Source: Pseudoduganella dura (GTDB taxonomy: Bacteria; Pseudomonadota; Gammaproteobacteria; Burkholderiales; Burkholderiaceae_D). From it: 64,000 nt of DNA. Position numbers and translations under genes: made by a program. The stretch is taken from assembly GCF_009727155.1 (NCBI RefSeq), contig NZ_WNWM01000002.1, positions 6,572,001 to 6,636,000 of the forward strand, read 5' to 3'. This document shows, one piece after another, positions 46,766 to 56,343 of the stretch (the first letter of the stretch is position 1; each line of letters starts with the position of its first letter). The notes beneath the pieces are model-generated. The model saw nothing but the letters and a program-made list of their open reading frames with translations. It searched no databases and had not been told where the DNA came from.

Positions 46766-49700
46766 TTGAACATCTTCACCCGACATCTGAACTCGTTGTT
46801 GCCGGCAAGCGCCGGGAGTGCGGCGGCATTGCGAGCCATCCGCAGCACCGGACTGCGCAAGGGGTGGCTGGCCGGCGCGGTGCTGGCCGCGGCTGCGGGC
46901 ACGGTTGTGGCTTGCCCCGGCGACGCCGGTCCCACCGGCAAATGCGGCGCAAAGGCCGCGCCGTCCGGCCAGAAGTCCGGTGCGGCCAGTGTCGACATCG
47001 GCGCCGGCAACCCGATCAATGTCATGACCGGCAACAAGTACCAGCGCGAAGAAGACATGGCCGCGCTGCCGGGGGTGCTGGGACTGGAGATCGTGCGCCA
47101 CTACAACAGCCTCTACAGCAATAGCGGTGCGATGCCGGGGCTGCTCGGGCGGGGCTGGAAACTGTCCTATGAAACGGCACTGGTGGTCAGCGGCCAGACC
47201 TTGCAGGTGTTCCAGGCCGATGGCAGCAGCCTGATGTTCAGCCGCGACCTGGCCAACCCGGCGCGGGCGGTCGGCGCCGATCCCGCCCGGGGCAGCATCG
47301 CCATCCGGCGCAGCCGCCAGGGCGGCGACGAATATGTATGGCGCTGGATCGACGGGCGGGAGCTGAGCTTCGACCAGCGCGGCAAGCTGGTGCAGATCAA
47401 GGCCGCCACCGGCGAAATCCTCAGCCTGATGTATGACACCAAAGGCCTGCTGGTCAAGGTGACCGACCCGCAGGGGCGCAGCCTGCGGCTGGTGTATCCG
47501 GACCGCCGGCAGGCCGCGGGTGCGCGATTCCGTGGCGTGCACGGCATCGACAGCCCGGTGGGCCGCTTCGCGTACGAGCATGACGACGCGGCCGGCGCGG
47601 CGCAACGCGCGCGCGTTGCCAACCTGGTGCGCGTGCGCTACCCGGGCGGCGCCGAGAGCCGCCAGTACCATTACGAGGACGCCGCCCATCCCTCCTATCT
47701 GACCGGCATCAGCATCGCGGGCGCGGCCGCCGGAAGCCGCCCCGCCACCTGGCGTTACGCCACGTATGCCTACCAGGCGGACGGCAAGGCGGTGTTGTCG
47801 ACCCATGCCAACGATGTCGACAAGGTCACGCTGCGCTACGACCGCCCCGGCCTGACCACGGTGACCAACAGCCAGGGCGGGCGGACCGTCTACCGCTACG
47901 CCACCATGGCCGACGACTATCGGCTGCTGGAAGTGCGCGGCGCCGGCTGCGCGCTGTGCGGGCCGAGCAACCAGCGCTACACCTACGACAAGCTGGGACG
48001 CCTGACCGGGGTGGCGCAGCTCGACGCGCAAGGCATACCGCTGCAGCAGGCACAGACCGAGCTCGATCGTTATGGACGGGTACTGCGGCACAGCCTGGTC
48101 ACCTACCGCGGCGGACGCCCGGGCGCGGCGCAGCTGCAGGCGCGCTACGAATACGGCAGCGCCACGGCGACGGGACCGACGCTGATCGCGCGCCCCAGCG
48201 TGGTTCCGGGCAAGGAAGCGCTGACGCGCATCCTGTACGGGCGCGAGCGCACCGCGCACCTGCCGCTGGCGGTGCGGCAGACCGGTTTCGTACCGGATTA
48301 TGAAGGCGTGGGCGCCACGGCGGAACTGCGCCGCGCCACCGGCTACCGTTACGATGCGGCCGGCCGCCTGGTCGAGCAGGACGGTCCGCTGCCCAATGCC
48401 GACCGCGACGCCAGCCCCGCCAACAGCGACATCAGCGTGACCAGCTACGACAGCCGCACCGGCCTGCCGCTGCGCAATGTCGCGCCGGGCAATGTCGTCA
48501 GCGAAGTCATCGAACGGGACCAGGCGCTGCGGCCGGTGCGCATGCGCGTGACCGACGGCCAGCTGGTGCAGACCACCACCACCCGCTACAACTGGCGCGG
48601 CCAGCCGCTGGAAATCGACGTCGAAGCGTACTTCAACGATGCCGCCGGCAAACCCGACGCGGCAACGCGCCAGCACCGCGTGCGCAGCTATCGCTATGAC
48701 GCCATGGGCTTGCTGACCAGTACCACCACTGGCGGCGTGCTGACCACCCACATCCTGTACGACGCGGCTGGCCGGCCCACGCATCGCATCCTGCCGGACG
48801 GCAGCCAGATCGTGCTTGCCCACGACAGCGAAGGACGCAAGCAGTCGGAACTGCGTTACGCGGGTGCTACCGCGGGCGACCTGCGCAACCGCATCGATTT
48901 CCAGTACGACGGGGCCGGCCGGCTGGCCCGGGTCGGCGACAGCCTCGGCGTATTACGCCGCAACAGCTATGACCAGAATGGCCAGCTGGTGGCGAGCAGC
49001 AACGCGATGGATATCGCCACCCGTTACGACTACGACGAGCGCGGCATGCTGGCGCAGCGTACCGACGCCGATGGCACCGGCGATGCCGCGCAGATCCGCT
49101 TGCGCCGCGATATCCTGCAGCAGACGACCTCGGTCACCGATGCCAATGGGGTCGTGACGGAACGGCGCTACGACGATTTCGGCCGCAAGGTGATGGAAGC
49201 GAATGCCGATCGCGGCGTTTCGCTGTACCGGCACGACGCTGCGGGCCGCATGGTGGCGCGCGTGGACCAGACCGGCAGCACGGTACGCTACACCTATGAC
49301 CACGCCAACCGCCTGCTGGCACTGGGCGTCGGCGCGGAGCCCGCGCTGACGCACTATCGCTACCAGGGAACGCGCCTGGCGGCGGTGCTGGTCACGCGCG
49401 ACGGCAAGCCGGAAAACGTGATGGAACAAACGCAATTCACCTACGATGCGCTGGGCCAGATCACCGAAGAGCGGCGCTGGCTGGCCAGGGTGGATGCCGG
49501 GCAGGCGCGCGGCGCGGCGCTGCGCACTGTTGCGCTGAAGCCGGCTGCCGGACTCGATTTCGTTACCCGCAGCAGCTACGACAGTGCCGGCCGGCTGATC
49601 AAGCAGGTGCTGCCGGACGGGCACACGCTGAGTTACCGTTACGCGCCGCAGGGCGCCAAGCTGCAGCAGGTGCTGTTCGACGACCAGGTGGTGGTCGGCG

Positions 49701-51838
49701 ACATCGAGCAGACCATCGTCGGCGGCATGACCGGCTACACGTTCGGCAACGGCATCCGCCAGCAGATGCGGTTCGACGGCCGCGGCCGGATGACGCAGCT
49801 GCAGGCGCAGCGCAACGCGCCGGAAACCGCGCGCTGGCTGGACCGGCTGCACGCCTGGTGGGACGACAGCAAGCCGGCCGAGCCGCTGGTATACCGCCAG
49901 GACAACCGCTACGATCCAGCGGGACGCCTGGTCGATCTTCGGCGCGCTCACGGCGCTGCGGGCGGATTGCCGGCCGGTGTGCGCCGCGAGCAATTCCAGT
50001 ACGACGCTGTAAACCGGCTGACGGCGGTGGCAGTGGATGGCGCCGCGCCGCAGCGCTATGAGTACGACCGCGGCGGCAATCGCCTCGGCATCGACAACGG
50101 TGCCGGACCGGCGCTGCGGTATTCCTATGCCGCCGGCAGCAACCGGCTGCAGGCGGTATCGGCCGATACCCGCGGCGGGCCGCCGCAATCGGCCTGGCTG
50201 TATCACGCCGCAGGCATGCCGCTGGTCCAGCTGGCCAGTGGTGCGAGCGGCCTGCTCAACCAGCGCATCGCCTACAACGGCGGACGGCGGCCAGCGGCGG
50301 TGTATGCGGCGAATTCCCGCCCACTGGTGCGCTATGCCTACGGCAGCCTGGGCGAACGCGTCGCCAAAACGGTGTATGGCAGCGACGGCGCCGGACGGAC
50401 CAGCTACAGCCTGTACCGGGACCAGCGCCTGACCGCGGAAACCGACGCCGACGGCCGCATTACCGCCCACTATATCTATTTGTACGGCAAGCCCGTGGCC
50501 AAGGTCGATATCGTGCCCGAACGCAGTGCGATTGCGCGCCTGTGGCACAAGGTCGGCGGTGCCGCCGATGCCGGTACCGTGGCACGGCTGTCGGCGATCC
50601 ATACGGACCACCTGGGCGTGCCGCAAGCCATGACCGATGCGCGGCAGCGCATCGTCTGGCTGGCGCGCAGCGACGCGTTCGGCGCCGCCACCGTGCTGTA
50701 TGCTGCCCAGGTCGATGGCCAGCGGGCCAGCATGCCGCTGCGCCTGCCCGGCCAGGTGTACGACGCGGAAACGGGCCTGCACCAGAATTACTACCGCGAC
50801 TACGATCCGCGTACCGGCCGCTACACGACGCCCGATCCGATGGGGCTGGAAGGCGGGCTCAATCCGTACGCCTATGTGTCGTCTAATCCGCTGGCCAATA
50901 TCGATCCGCTCGGCCTGTACGAGAGCGATATCCATTACTACACCACGTTCGTGCTGGCGATGGCGGCCGGGCTCAGCCAGGCGGATGCCCGCATGCTGGC
51001 GCTGGGCACGCAATATGTCGACGAGAACCCGTTGACGGAGCCGATGCCAAGCGGCGTCAGCCTGGAATCGATGCAGAACAATGCCGAAGCACTGAAGAAA
51101 TATCACTTCGTGCTGCCCGCCGGCGTCAATGGCGACAACATGATGAATCCGAGCAGCGACCAGTTGAACAACCTGGAGAACGCGGCAGCCACTGCGGCGG
51201 CGGCGGGAAACCGCAATGCATGCCTTCAACTCGCCGGAGAATTCCTCCACACGTTCGAGGATACATTCTCGCATCGGGACCCCAACAACGTCTCGTTCGA
51301 TCCGGTCGTGAATATCAACGTGATACGCTGGGGATTCCTGCACCTGACAGTCGACCAGAAAAACCTGGGGCTCGGCCACGGCATGTTTGCCCACGATCCC
51401 GACTATACATACAACCACAAGGGCAATGAGTGGGGCGAATGGACGACGGATAATGGCGGCACGGTCAGATTGTTCCTTCCGCCCCACCCCGTCGACTGGA
51501 AAGTCAACGAGACGCGTACGCTGAAGATGGAGGAAGCCACATTCAACAAGCTATTGGCTTACGGTGACCCGTCGAAGGCGAAAAGCTGGTCTGCCATCAG
51601 CCCGTTCATGGCGGAATTCAATGCCATCAAGGAGAACGAAACCGATACCCCTAAATTTACGAAGAAGTTGGATAAGCTGGCAGATTTGTTGAAGGCGCTC
51701 AAGATCGAGGGTGTCGATCTGAATGGTGCCGATCGTTTCAGCGAATCCGAGGCTGCGGCCAATCGGGAAGCGAATCTGAAGAACCTCAAGCCGGCCGATT
51801 ACAATGGAATCATTCTGCCCCAACAAGGAAAGAAATAA
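46766..51838 (+). CDS. Rhs-repeat polymorphic toxin with metal-hydrolase-like C-terminus (Rhs2)
   Basis: 1690 residues. TTG start with AGGAG five bases upstream. N-terminal signal WLAGAVLAAAAGTVVAC has a lipobox-like end (VVAC). DUF6531-type start (GAGNPINVMTGNKY), YD/Rhs repeats, and core end DPMGLEGGLNPYAYV then NIDPLGLYE. The tail (about 300 residues) has DIHYYTTFVLAMAAGL, YVDEN, AGEFLHTFEDTFSH and LGHGMFAHDPD, resembling DUF6765 and zinc-dependent phospholipase-C-like proteins, so a membrane- or phosphodiester-attacking hydrolase is suggested. Paralogue of Rhs1 up to the tail. Its stop overlaps the next ATG (TAATG). The activity is inference. Confidence 0.85.
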   Translation: MNIFTRHLNSLLPASAGSAAALRAIRSTGLRKGWLAGAVLAAAAGTVVACPGDAGPTGKCGAKAAPSGQKSGAASVDIGAGNPINVMTGNKYQREEDMAALPGVLGLEIVRHYNSLYSNSGAMPGLLGRGWKLSYETALVVSGQTLQVFQADGSSLMFSRDLANPARAVGADPARGSIAIRRSRQGGDEYVWRWIDGRELSFDQRGKLVQIKAATGEILSLMYDTKGLLVKVTDPQGRSLRLVYPDRRQAAGARFRGVHGIDSPVGRFAYEHDDAAGAAQRARVANLVRVRYPGGAESRQYHYEDAAHPSYLTGISIAGAAAGSRPATWRYATYAYQADGKAVLSTHANDVDKVTLRYDRPGLTTVTNSQGGRTVYRYATMADDYRLLEVRGAGCALCGPSNQRYTYDKLGRLTGVAQLDAQGIPLQQAQTELDRYGRVLRHSLVTYRGGRPGAAQLQARYEYGSATATGPTLIARPSVVPGKEALTRILYGRERTAHLPLAVRQTGFVPDYEGVGATAELRRATGYRYDAAGRLVEQDGPLPNADRDASPANSDISVTSYDSRTGLPLRNVAPGNVVSEVIERDQALRPVRMRVTDGQLVQTTTTRYNWRGQPLEIDVEAYFNDAAGKPDAATRQHRVRSYRYDAMGLLTSTTTGGVLTTHILYDAAGRPTHRILPDGSQIVLAHDSEGRKQSELRYAGATAGDLRNRIDFQYDGAGRLARVGDSLGVLRRNSYDQNGQLVASSNAMDIATRYDYDERGMLAQRTDADGTGDAAQIRLRRDILQQTTSVTDANGVVTERRYDDFGRKVMEANADRGVSLYRHDAAGRMVARVDQTGSTVRYTYDHANRLLALGVGAEPALTHYRYQGTRLAAVLVTRDGKPENVMEQTQFTYDALGQITEERRWLARVDAGQARGAALRTVALKPAAGLDFVTRSSYDSAGRLIKQVLPDGHTLSYRYAPQGAKLQQVLFDDQVVVGDIEQTIVGGMTGYTFGNGIRQQMRFDGRGRMTQLQAQRNAPETARWLDRLHAWWDDSKPAEPLVYRQDNRYDPAGRLVDLRRAHGAAGGLPAGVRREQFQYDAVNRLTAVAVDGAAPQRYEYDRGGNRLGIDNGAGPALRYSYAAGSNRLQAVSADTRGGPPQSAWLYHAAGMPLVQLASGASGLLNQRIAYNGGRRPAAVYAANSRPLVRYAYGSLGERVAKTVYGSDGAGRTSYSLYRDQRLTAETDADGRITAHYIYLYGKPVAKVDIVPERSAIARLWHKVGGAADAGTVARLSAIHTDHLGVPQAMTDARQRIVWLARSDAFGAATVLYAAQVDGQRASMPLRLPGQVYDAETGLHQNYYRDYDPRTGRYTTPDPMGLEGGLNPYAYVSSNPLANIDPLGLYESDIHYYTTFVLAMAAGLSQADARMLALGTQYVDENPLTEPMPSGVSLESMQNNAEALKKYHFVLPAGVNGDNMMNPSSDQLNNLENAAATAAAAGNRNACLQLAGEFLHTFEDTFSHRDPNNVSFDPVVNINVIRWGFLHLTVDQKNLGLGHGMFAHDPDYTYNHKGNEWGEWTTDNGGTVRLFLPPHPVDWKVNETRTLKMEEATFNKLLAYGDPSKAKSWSAISPFMAEFNAIKENETDTPKFTKKLDKLADLLKALKIEGVDLNGADRFSESEAAANREANLKNLKPADYNGIILPQQGKK

Positions 51839-52809
51839 TGAATTCACAGCATCTTATCGGCGTCGCAGCGATCCTGATGATTACAGGATTGCTGCGCGTG
51901 AACGCCGAGGAGATTGGGGGCGGACAGCTGGTCTGGCTCTTGCTGAGCGAAGGCGTCAAGCAGCAATTCGTACCGAGTCCGGCGACTAGCGTTTCCCAAG
52001 TGCAACCGAAGCCTGCGGTTGTTCAGGCAAGGAAGGATGCTCACAGCTGCGAGGTATTGCAGTGGGATCGTGACAAGTTTAACAAGCCTGTAATGGGTAT
52101 TTTTCGCCCTGGAAAGTATTGTCTGGACCAGGATTACGAGTTCGATTGCTCCTTTTTTAATCACGGCTGTGCTGGCCAGATGATCGAAATCCGCGCCAGC
52201 AATGTCGATCTCGACTTCCGTGGTCATACGCTGCGCATGTCCGGAACCCGGGGTTACATCGGCGTATGGGGATTAGGCCAGAATATCCGCGTCCATAACG
52301 GCCGTATCCAGGGCGCCGGCCTGGGCGTAACACTGATGAATCGTGGCGCTTCGCCAGGCAATGCCTATCCCGTACTGGAGGTCAAAACGAAGGATGTCTT
52401 CAGCGATACCGGCTTCGTGGTGGAGCACATGCAGTTCAGCGACGTGCTCACGGCAGTCGAAGTCGCTGGCAGCGGCAACAGAATCCGCGACAACGTGATC
52501 GATGCTCGACTCGACGCCAAGGCCGCCAGCGGCCTGCCCTTTGCACTGCTCAGCTACGGCCCATCGGCGCGCATCGAGCACAATACTTTCCGCTTGCATG
52601 ACCTTACGCCAGGCTCGAGCGGCTACGCGATGTATCTGCGTTCTGCCGATGGCACGGTCGTCGAGGGCAATACCGTGCGTGTGGACGACACGCCTACCGG
52701 CACCATCGGCGTCGGGCTGAGCAGCAGCAAGAGCGTTGTATTGCGGCGGAACCGGATCGATACGGAAAAATCCGTTGAGCTCGATAGGCGCAGCAGCATG
52801 ATTCAATGA
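51838..52809 (+). CDS. Secreted right-handed beta-helix protein, putative Rhs2 immunity (copy 1)
   Basis: 323 residues. Signal peptide MNSQHLIGVAAILMITGLLRVNA, then EEIGGGQLVWLLLSEG, a CEVLQWDR-CLDQDYEFDC cysteine segment (four Cys conserved in all copies), and a pectate-lyase-like beta-helix (IEIRASNVDLDFRGHTLR, NIRVHNGRI, GSGNRIRDNVID, ARIEHNTF, VVEGNTVRVDD, VVLRRNRID). Its start overlaps the Rhs2 stop. Position and copy number suggest an immunity protein acting outside the cytoplasm. It is the most divergent copy. Enzymatic function is not excluded. Confidence 0.75.
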   Translation: MNSQHLIGVAAILMITGLLRVNAEEIGGGQLVWLLLSEGVKQQFVPSPATSVSQVQPKPAVVQARKDAHSCEVLQWDRDKFNKPVMGIFRPGKYCLDQDYEFDCSFFNHGCAGQMIEIRASNVDLDFRGHTLRMSGTRGYIGVWGLGQNIRVHNGRIQGAGLGVTLMNRGASPGNAYPVLEVKTKDVFSDTGFVVEHMQFSDVLTAVEVAGSGNRIRDNVIDARLDAKAASGLPFALLSYGPSARIEHNTFRLHDLTPGSSGYAMYLRSADGTVVEGNTVRVDDTPTGTIGVGLSSSKSVVLRRNRIDTEKSVELDRRSSMIQ

Positions 52810-52859
52810 AGTTGAGTCGTCTGATGAAGGCTTCGATTCGAATGGCGAAGGCCTATACC

Positions 52860-52935
52860 TTGCCAGCGGCAAAGGTCGATCGAAATCCTGACATCAAGCA
52901 CGTTTACCCCGCTCATTGCATGCATCCCTGAACAG
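52860..52935 (+). pseudogene. Relic of the Rhs2 toxin C-terminal end (gap 1-2)
   Basis: The gap between beta-helix copies 1 and 2 translates in one frame to RNPDIKHVYPAHC, aligned with REANLKNLKPADY at the end of Rhs2 and with the better-kept relic between copies 3 and 4. It is too short and broken to be a gene. It indicates that this duplication unit once included the toxin's end. Confidence 0.6.
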
Positions 52936-52944
52936 AAATTAACG

Positions 52945-53916
52945 ATGAATTCAAAGCATGCTATCAGCGTCGCAACGATCCTGCTAATTACAGTGATGCC
53001 GCGCGTCAGCGCCGAGGAGATCGGCGGCGGACAACTGGTGTGGCTGTTGCTAAGCGAAGGTATCAAGCAGCAGTTCAGGCCTCTTGCGGCGGCAAGCGGT
53101 CAGGAGACGCGGGCGGCGCCCGCGGTGGTATCAGCGCAGAAAGCTCCCAACGCGTGTGAGGTACTTCAGTGGGACCGTGAAGCGTTCGGCAAGCCCTCTA
53201 TGAGCATATTTCGCCCTGGCAAATACTGCCTGGACCAGGATTATGAATTCAACTGCTCAATTTTTGATCATGGCTGTGGTGGCAAGATGATCGAAATCCG
53301 GGCCAGCAATGTCGACCTTGATTTTCGTGGTCATACGCTACGCCTGTCCGGGACACGCGGCTACAGCGGCGTGTGGGGATTTGGCCAGAACATTCGTGTT
53401 CACAACGGTCGCATTGAAGGGGCCGGTGCAGGCATCATGCTTATGAACCGGAACAATTCTCCTCAGGTTGCGTATCCCGCCATGCTAATTAACGAGAAAG
53501 ACGTTTTTACTGAAACCAACTTTGTCGTGGAAAACATGCAGTTTAGCAATGTGGTCACTGCGGTCATGATGGCTGGCATAGGCAACCAGATCCGCGATAA
53601 CCAGATTGATGCCACGCTCAGCGCCAAGACTACCAGCGGCCCGCCGTTTGCGCTGCTCAGCTATGGCCCGTCCGCGCGCATCGAGCGCAATACTTTGCGC
53701 TTGCATGACCTCACGCCAGGATCGAACGGCTATGCGATATATCTGCGTTCTGCCGATGGCACGGTCGTTGAGGGCAATACCGTGCATGTAGATGACACGC
53801 CCAACGGCACCATTGGCGTCGGGCTGAGTAACAGCAAAGGCGTCTCATTGCGACGAAACCGGATCGATACGGAAAAATCTACTGAGCTCGATGGGCGCAG
53901 CAACATGCAGCAATGA
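52945..53916 (+). CDS. Secreted right-handed beta-helix protein, putative Rhs2 immunity (copy 2)
   Basis: 323 residues. Signal peptide MNSKHAISVATILLITVMP, ending RVSA-EE. Conserved CEVLQWDRE and CLDQDYEFNCSIFDHGCGG cysteines, then beta-helix turns. Differs from copies 3 and 4 in the middle third (ITLMNRNNSP..., FVVENMQFSNV), where all copies vary most; this variable face could be the partner-binding surface. Same strand, 135 bases after copy 1. Confidence 0.75.
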   Translation: MNSKHAISVATILLITVMPRVSAEEIGGGQLVWLLLSEGIKQQFRPLAAASGQETRAAPAVVSAQKAPNACEVLQWDREAFGKPSMSIFRPGKYCLDQDYEFNCSIFDHGCGGKMIEIRASNVDLDFRGHTLRLSGTRGYSGVWGFGQNIRVHNGRIEGAGAGIMLMNRNNSPQVAYPAMLINEKDVFTETNFVVENMQFSNVVTAVMMAGIGNQIRDNQIDATLSAKTTSGPPFALLSYGPSARIERNTLRLHDLTPGSNGYAIYLRSADGTVVEGNTVHVDDTPNGTIGVGLSNSKGVSLRRNRIDTEKSTELDGRSNMQQ

Positions 53917-53939
53917 ATCCAAAGCGTTTGAAAATCGAA

Positions 53940-54055
53940 TCGATTTAATTGGCGACAGACTGCGCCTGGCCCCGTAAAGGCCAGCTGGAACGCCAACCTC
54001 TAGAACATTTACCCGGCTGGCTACATTGCGCAAACCCGCACTGAACAGAAATAGA
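53940..54055 (+). pseudogene. Relic of the Rhs2 toxin C-terminal end (gap 2-3)
   Basis: The gap reads ANWNANL-stop-NIYPAGY, matching ANREANLKNLKPADY at the Rhs2 C terminus and the relic at 55034-55176. It carries an in-frame stop, so it is non-functional. Confidence 0.65.
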
Positions 54056-54061
54056 TCAACG

Positions 54062-55033
54062 ATGAATTCAAAGCATGCTATCGGCGTCGCAGCGATCCTG
54101 CTAATTACAGTGATGCCGCGCGTCAGCGCCGACGAGATCGGCGGCGGACAACTGGTGTGGCTTTTGCTGAGCGAAGGCATCAAGCAGCAGTTCAGGCCTC
54201 GTTCGGTGACAAGCGGTCAGGATACGCAATCGGCGCCCAGGGTGGCGCCAGCGCAGAAAGGTTCGAACGAGTGCGAAGTACTTCAGTGGGACCGTAAAGC
54301 GTTCCGCAAGCCTTCGCTGGCCATCTTTCGCCCTGGCAAATACTGCCTGGACCAGGACTATGAATTCAACTGCTCAATTTTTGATCATGGCTGTGGTGGC
54401 AAGATGATCGAAATCCGGGCCAGCAATGTTGACCTTGATTTTCGTGGTCATACGCTACGCCTGTCCGGGACACGCGGCTACGGCGGCGTGTGGGGATTAG
54501 GCCAGAATATTCGCATTCACAACGGTCGTATCGAAGGCGCCGGAGCCGGCATCACGCTGATGAACCGTGGCAGTTCCCCTCAGAATGGCTATCCCTCCAG
54601 GCCGCTCAACACGGAAGATGTCTTCACCGATACCGGCTTCGTGGTGGAGCGCATGGAGTTCAGCGACGTGCTCTTTGCGGTGATGGTCGCCGGCAGCGGC
54701 AACCGGATCCGCGACAACGTGATCGATGCCACGCTCGACGCCAAGGCCAGCAGCGGGCCGCCCGTTGCGCTGCTCAGCTATGGCCCTTCCGCGCGCATCG
54801 AGCGCAATACTTTGCGCCTGCATGACCTCACGCCAGGATCGAACGGCTATGCGATCTATCTGCGTTCCGCCGATGGCACGGTCGCCGAGGGCAATACCGT
54901 GCGCGTGGATGACACGCCCACCGGCACGATTGGTGTCGGGCTGAGCAACAGCAAAGGCGTCTCGTTGCGACGGAACCGGTTCGATACGGAAAAATCCACT
55001 GAGCTCGACGGGAGCAGCAGCATGCAGCAATGA
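54062..55033 (+). CDS. Secreted right-handed beta-helix protein, putative Rhs2 immunity (copy 3)
   Basis: 323 residues. Signal peptide MNSKHAIGVAAILLITVMPRVSA-DE. Carries the same cysteine segment and beta-helix repeats as copies 1, 2 and 4. DNA identity with copies 2 and 4 is visibly high at both ends (first 60 bases nearly identical). ATG 54062 is chosen, matching the other copies; an in-frame ATG at 54026 adds relic sequence. Confidence 0.75.
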   Translation: MNSKHAIGVAAILLITVMPRVSADEIGGGQLVWLLLSEGIKQQFRPRSVTSGQDTQSAPRVAPAQKGSNECEVLQWDRKAFRKPSLAIFRPGKYCLDQDYEFNCSIFDHGCGGKMIEIRASNVDLDFRGHTLRLSGTRGYGGVWGLGQNIRIHNGRIEGAGAGITLMNRGSSPQNGYPSRPLNTEDVFTDTGFVVERMEFSDVLFAVMVAGSGNRIRDNVIDATLDAKASSGPPVALLSYGPSARIERNTLRLHDLTPGSNGYAIYLRSADGTVAEGNTVRVDDTPTGTIGVGLSNSKGVSLRRNRFDTEKSTELDGSSSMQQ

Positions 55034-55176
55034 ATCCGAAGCGTTGGAAAATCGAATCGATTCAGTGGCAGAAGACTGCGCCCGGGCCAGCGGTAGAGGC
55101 CAATCGGAACGCCAACCTCAAGAACATTTACCCGGCTGGCTACACTGCGCGACCCAACGATGAACAGAAATCCACG
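55034..55176 (+). pseudogene. Relic of the Rhs2 toxin C-terminal end (gap 3-4), best preserved
   Basis: Reads WKIESIQWQK...AVEANRNANLKNIYPAGY, aligned to LKIEGVDLNG...AAANREANLKNLKPADY at the end of Rhs2: about 30 residues of homology. It is in frame with copy 4, so an upstream ATG at 55030 would give an N-terminal extension before the signal peptide; this is unlikely to be the real start. Confidence 0.7.
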
Positions 55177-56181
55177 ATGAATTCAAAGCATGCTATCGGC
55201 GTCGCAGCGATCCTGCTAATTACAGTGATGCCGCGCGTCAGCGCCGAGGAGATCGGCGGCGGGCAACTGGTGTGGCTTTTGCTGAGCGAAGGTATCAAGC
55301 AGCAGTTAAGGCCTCGTTCGGCGACAAGCGGTCAGGATACGCAATCGGCGCCCGCGGTGGCGCCAGCGCAGAAAGGGCCGAACGAGTGCGAAGTACTGCA
55401 GTGGGACCTTAAAGCGTTCCGCATGCCTTCGCTGGGCATCTCTCGCCCTGGAAAATATTGCCTTGATCAGGATTATGAGGTCGAATGCTCGATTTTTAGT
55501 CATGGCTGCAGTGGCGAACTGATCCATATCCGCGCTAGTAATGTCGATCTGGATTTCCGTGGCCACACGCTGCGCGTGTCAGGGGCACGCGGTTATGGTG
55601 GCGTCTGGGGATTGGGTCAGAATATCCGGGTTCATAATGGTCGTATCGAAGGGGCCGGCGCTGGGATCATATTAGCGAACCGGGGCAGCTCTCCCCTGCG
55701 GGCTTTCCCTAGCATGCCCCCTAATTCGGATGACTTTTTTACCAATACAGGATTCGTGGTGGAGCACATGGAATTCAGTGACGTCAACAGCGCGGTTATG
55801 GTCTCCGGCAGCGGGAATCAGATCCGCGATAACAAGATAAGCGCCACTCTCCATAGCACGAGCAGTGCCAAAACATCTTTCGCGCTGCTCAGCTACGGCC
55901 CATCCGCGCGTATCGAGCGCAATACTTTCCGCTTGCATGACCTCACGCCAGGATCGAACGGCTATGCGATATACCTGCGCTCCGCCGATGGCTCGATCGT
56001 CGAGGGCAATACCGTGCGTGTGGATGACACGCCCTCCGGCACGATTGGCGTCGGGTTGAGCAACAGTAAGGACATCTCGTTGCGGCGAAACCGGATCGAT
56101 ACGGAAAAATCCACCGAACTCGATGGGCGTAGCAGCCTGCAGTCGACAAATTTGAACAACATCGAACGCAAGGACGAATAA
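55177..56181 (+). CDS. Secreted right-handed beta-helix protein, putative Rhs2 immunity (copy 4)
   Basis: 334 residues. Signal peptide MNSKHAIGVAAILLITVMPRVSA-EE, cysteine segment CEVLQWDLK...CLDQDYEVECSIFSHGCSG, beta-helix turns, and a slightly longer C-terminal end (SLQSTNLNNIERKDE). The middle (LRAFPSMPPNSDDFFTNTGF) is unlike the other copies. Last gene before the terminator at 56293-56327. Confidence 0.75.
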   Translation: MNSKHAIGVAAILLITVMPRVSAEEIGGGQLVWLLLSEGIKQQLRPRSATSGQDTQSAPAVAPAQKGPNECEVLQWDLKAFRMPSLGISRPGKYCLDQDYEVECSIFSHGCSGELIHIRASNVDLDFRGHTLRVSGARGYGGVWGLGQNIRVHNGRIEGAGAGIILANRGSSPLRAFPSMPPNSDDFFTNTGFVVEHMEFSDVNSAVMVSGSGNQIRDNKISATLHSTSSAKTSFALLSYGPSARIERNTFRLHDLTPGSNGYAIYLRSADGSIVEGNTVRVDDTPSGTIGVGLSNSKDISLRRNRIDTEKSTELDGRSSLQSTNLNNIERKDE

Positions 56182-56292
56182 TCCGGCTTCGAAAAGCCTC
56201 GGTTCAGGCCCGCCCTGCCGCCCGGACATCAAGGTCAATGCGGTACAACAAGCACCCCAAGCCGAGCCTTCTGAATGTGCGGTGCCCATAAC

Positions 56293-56327
56293 AAAAAAGG
56301 CCTGCAACCGAATGTTGCAAGCCTTTT
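56293..56327. terminator. Bidirectional terminator
   Basis: Stem AAGGC-C-TGCAAC / GTTGCA-A-GCCTT with one C-A mismatch and a five-base loop; A6 upstream on plus and T runs on both sides. It ends the tRNA transcript on minus and the beta-helix genes on plus. Confidence 0.85.
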
Positions 56328-56343
56328 CTATCACAGCGAATCC

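Noticed and set aside
48953..51487. An 844-codon open frame opposite rhs2
   Set aside because: Same cause: antisense of a GC-rich gene with low-complexity translation and no start signal.
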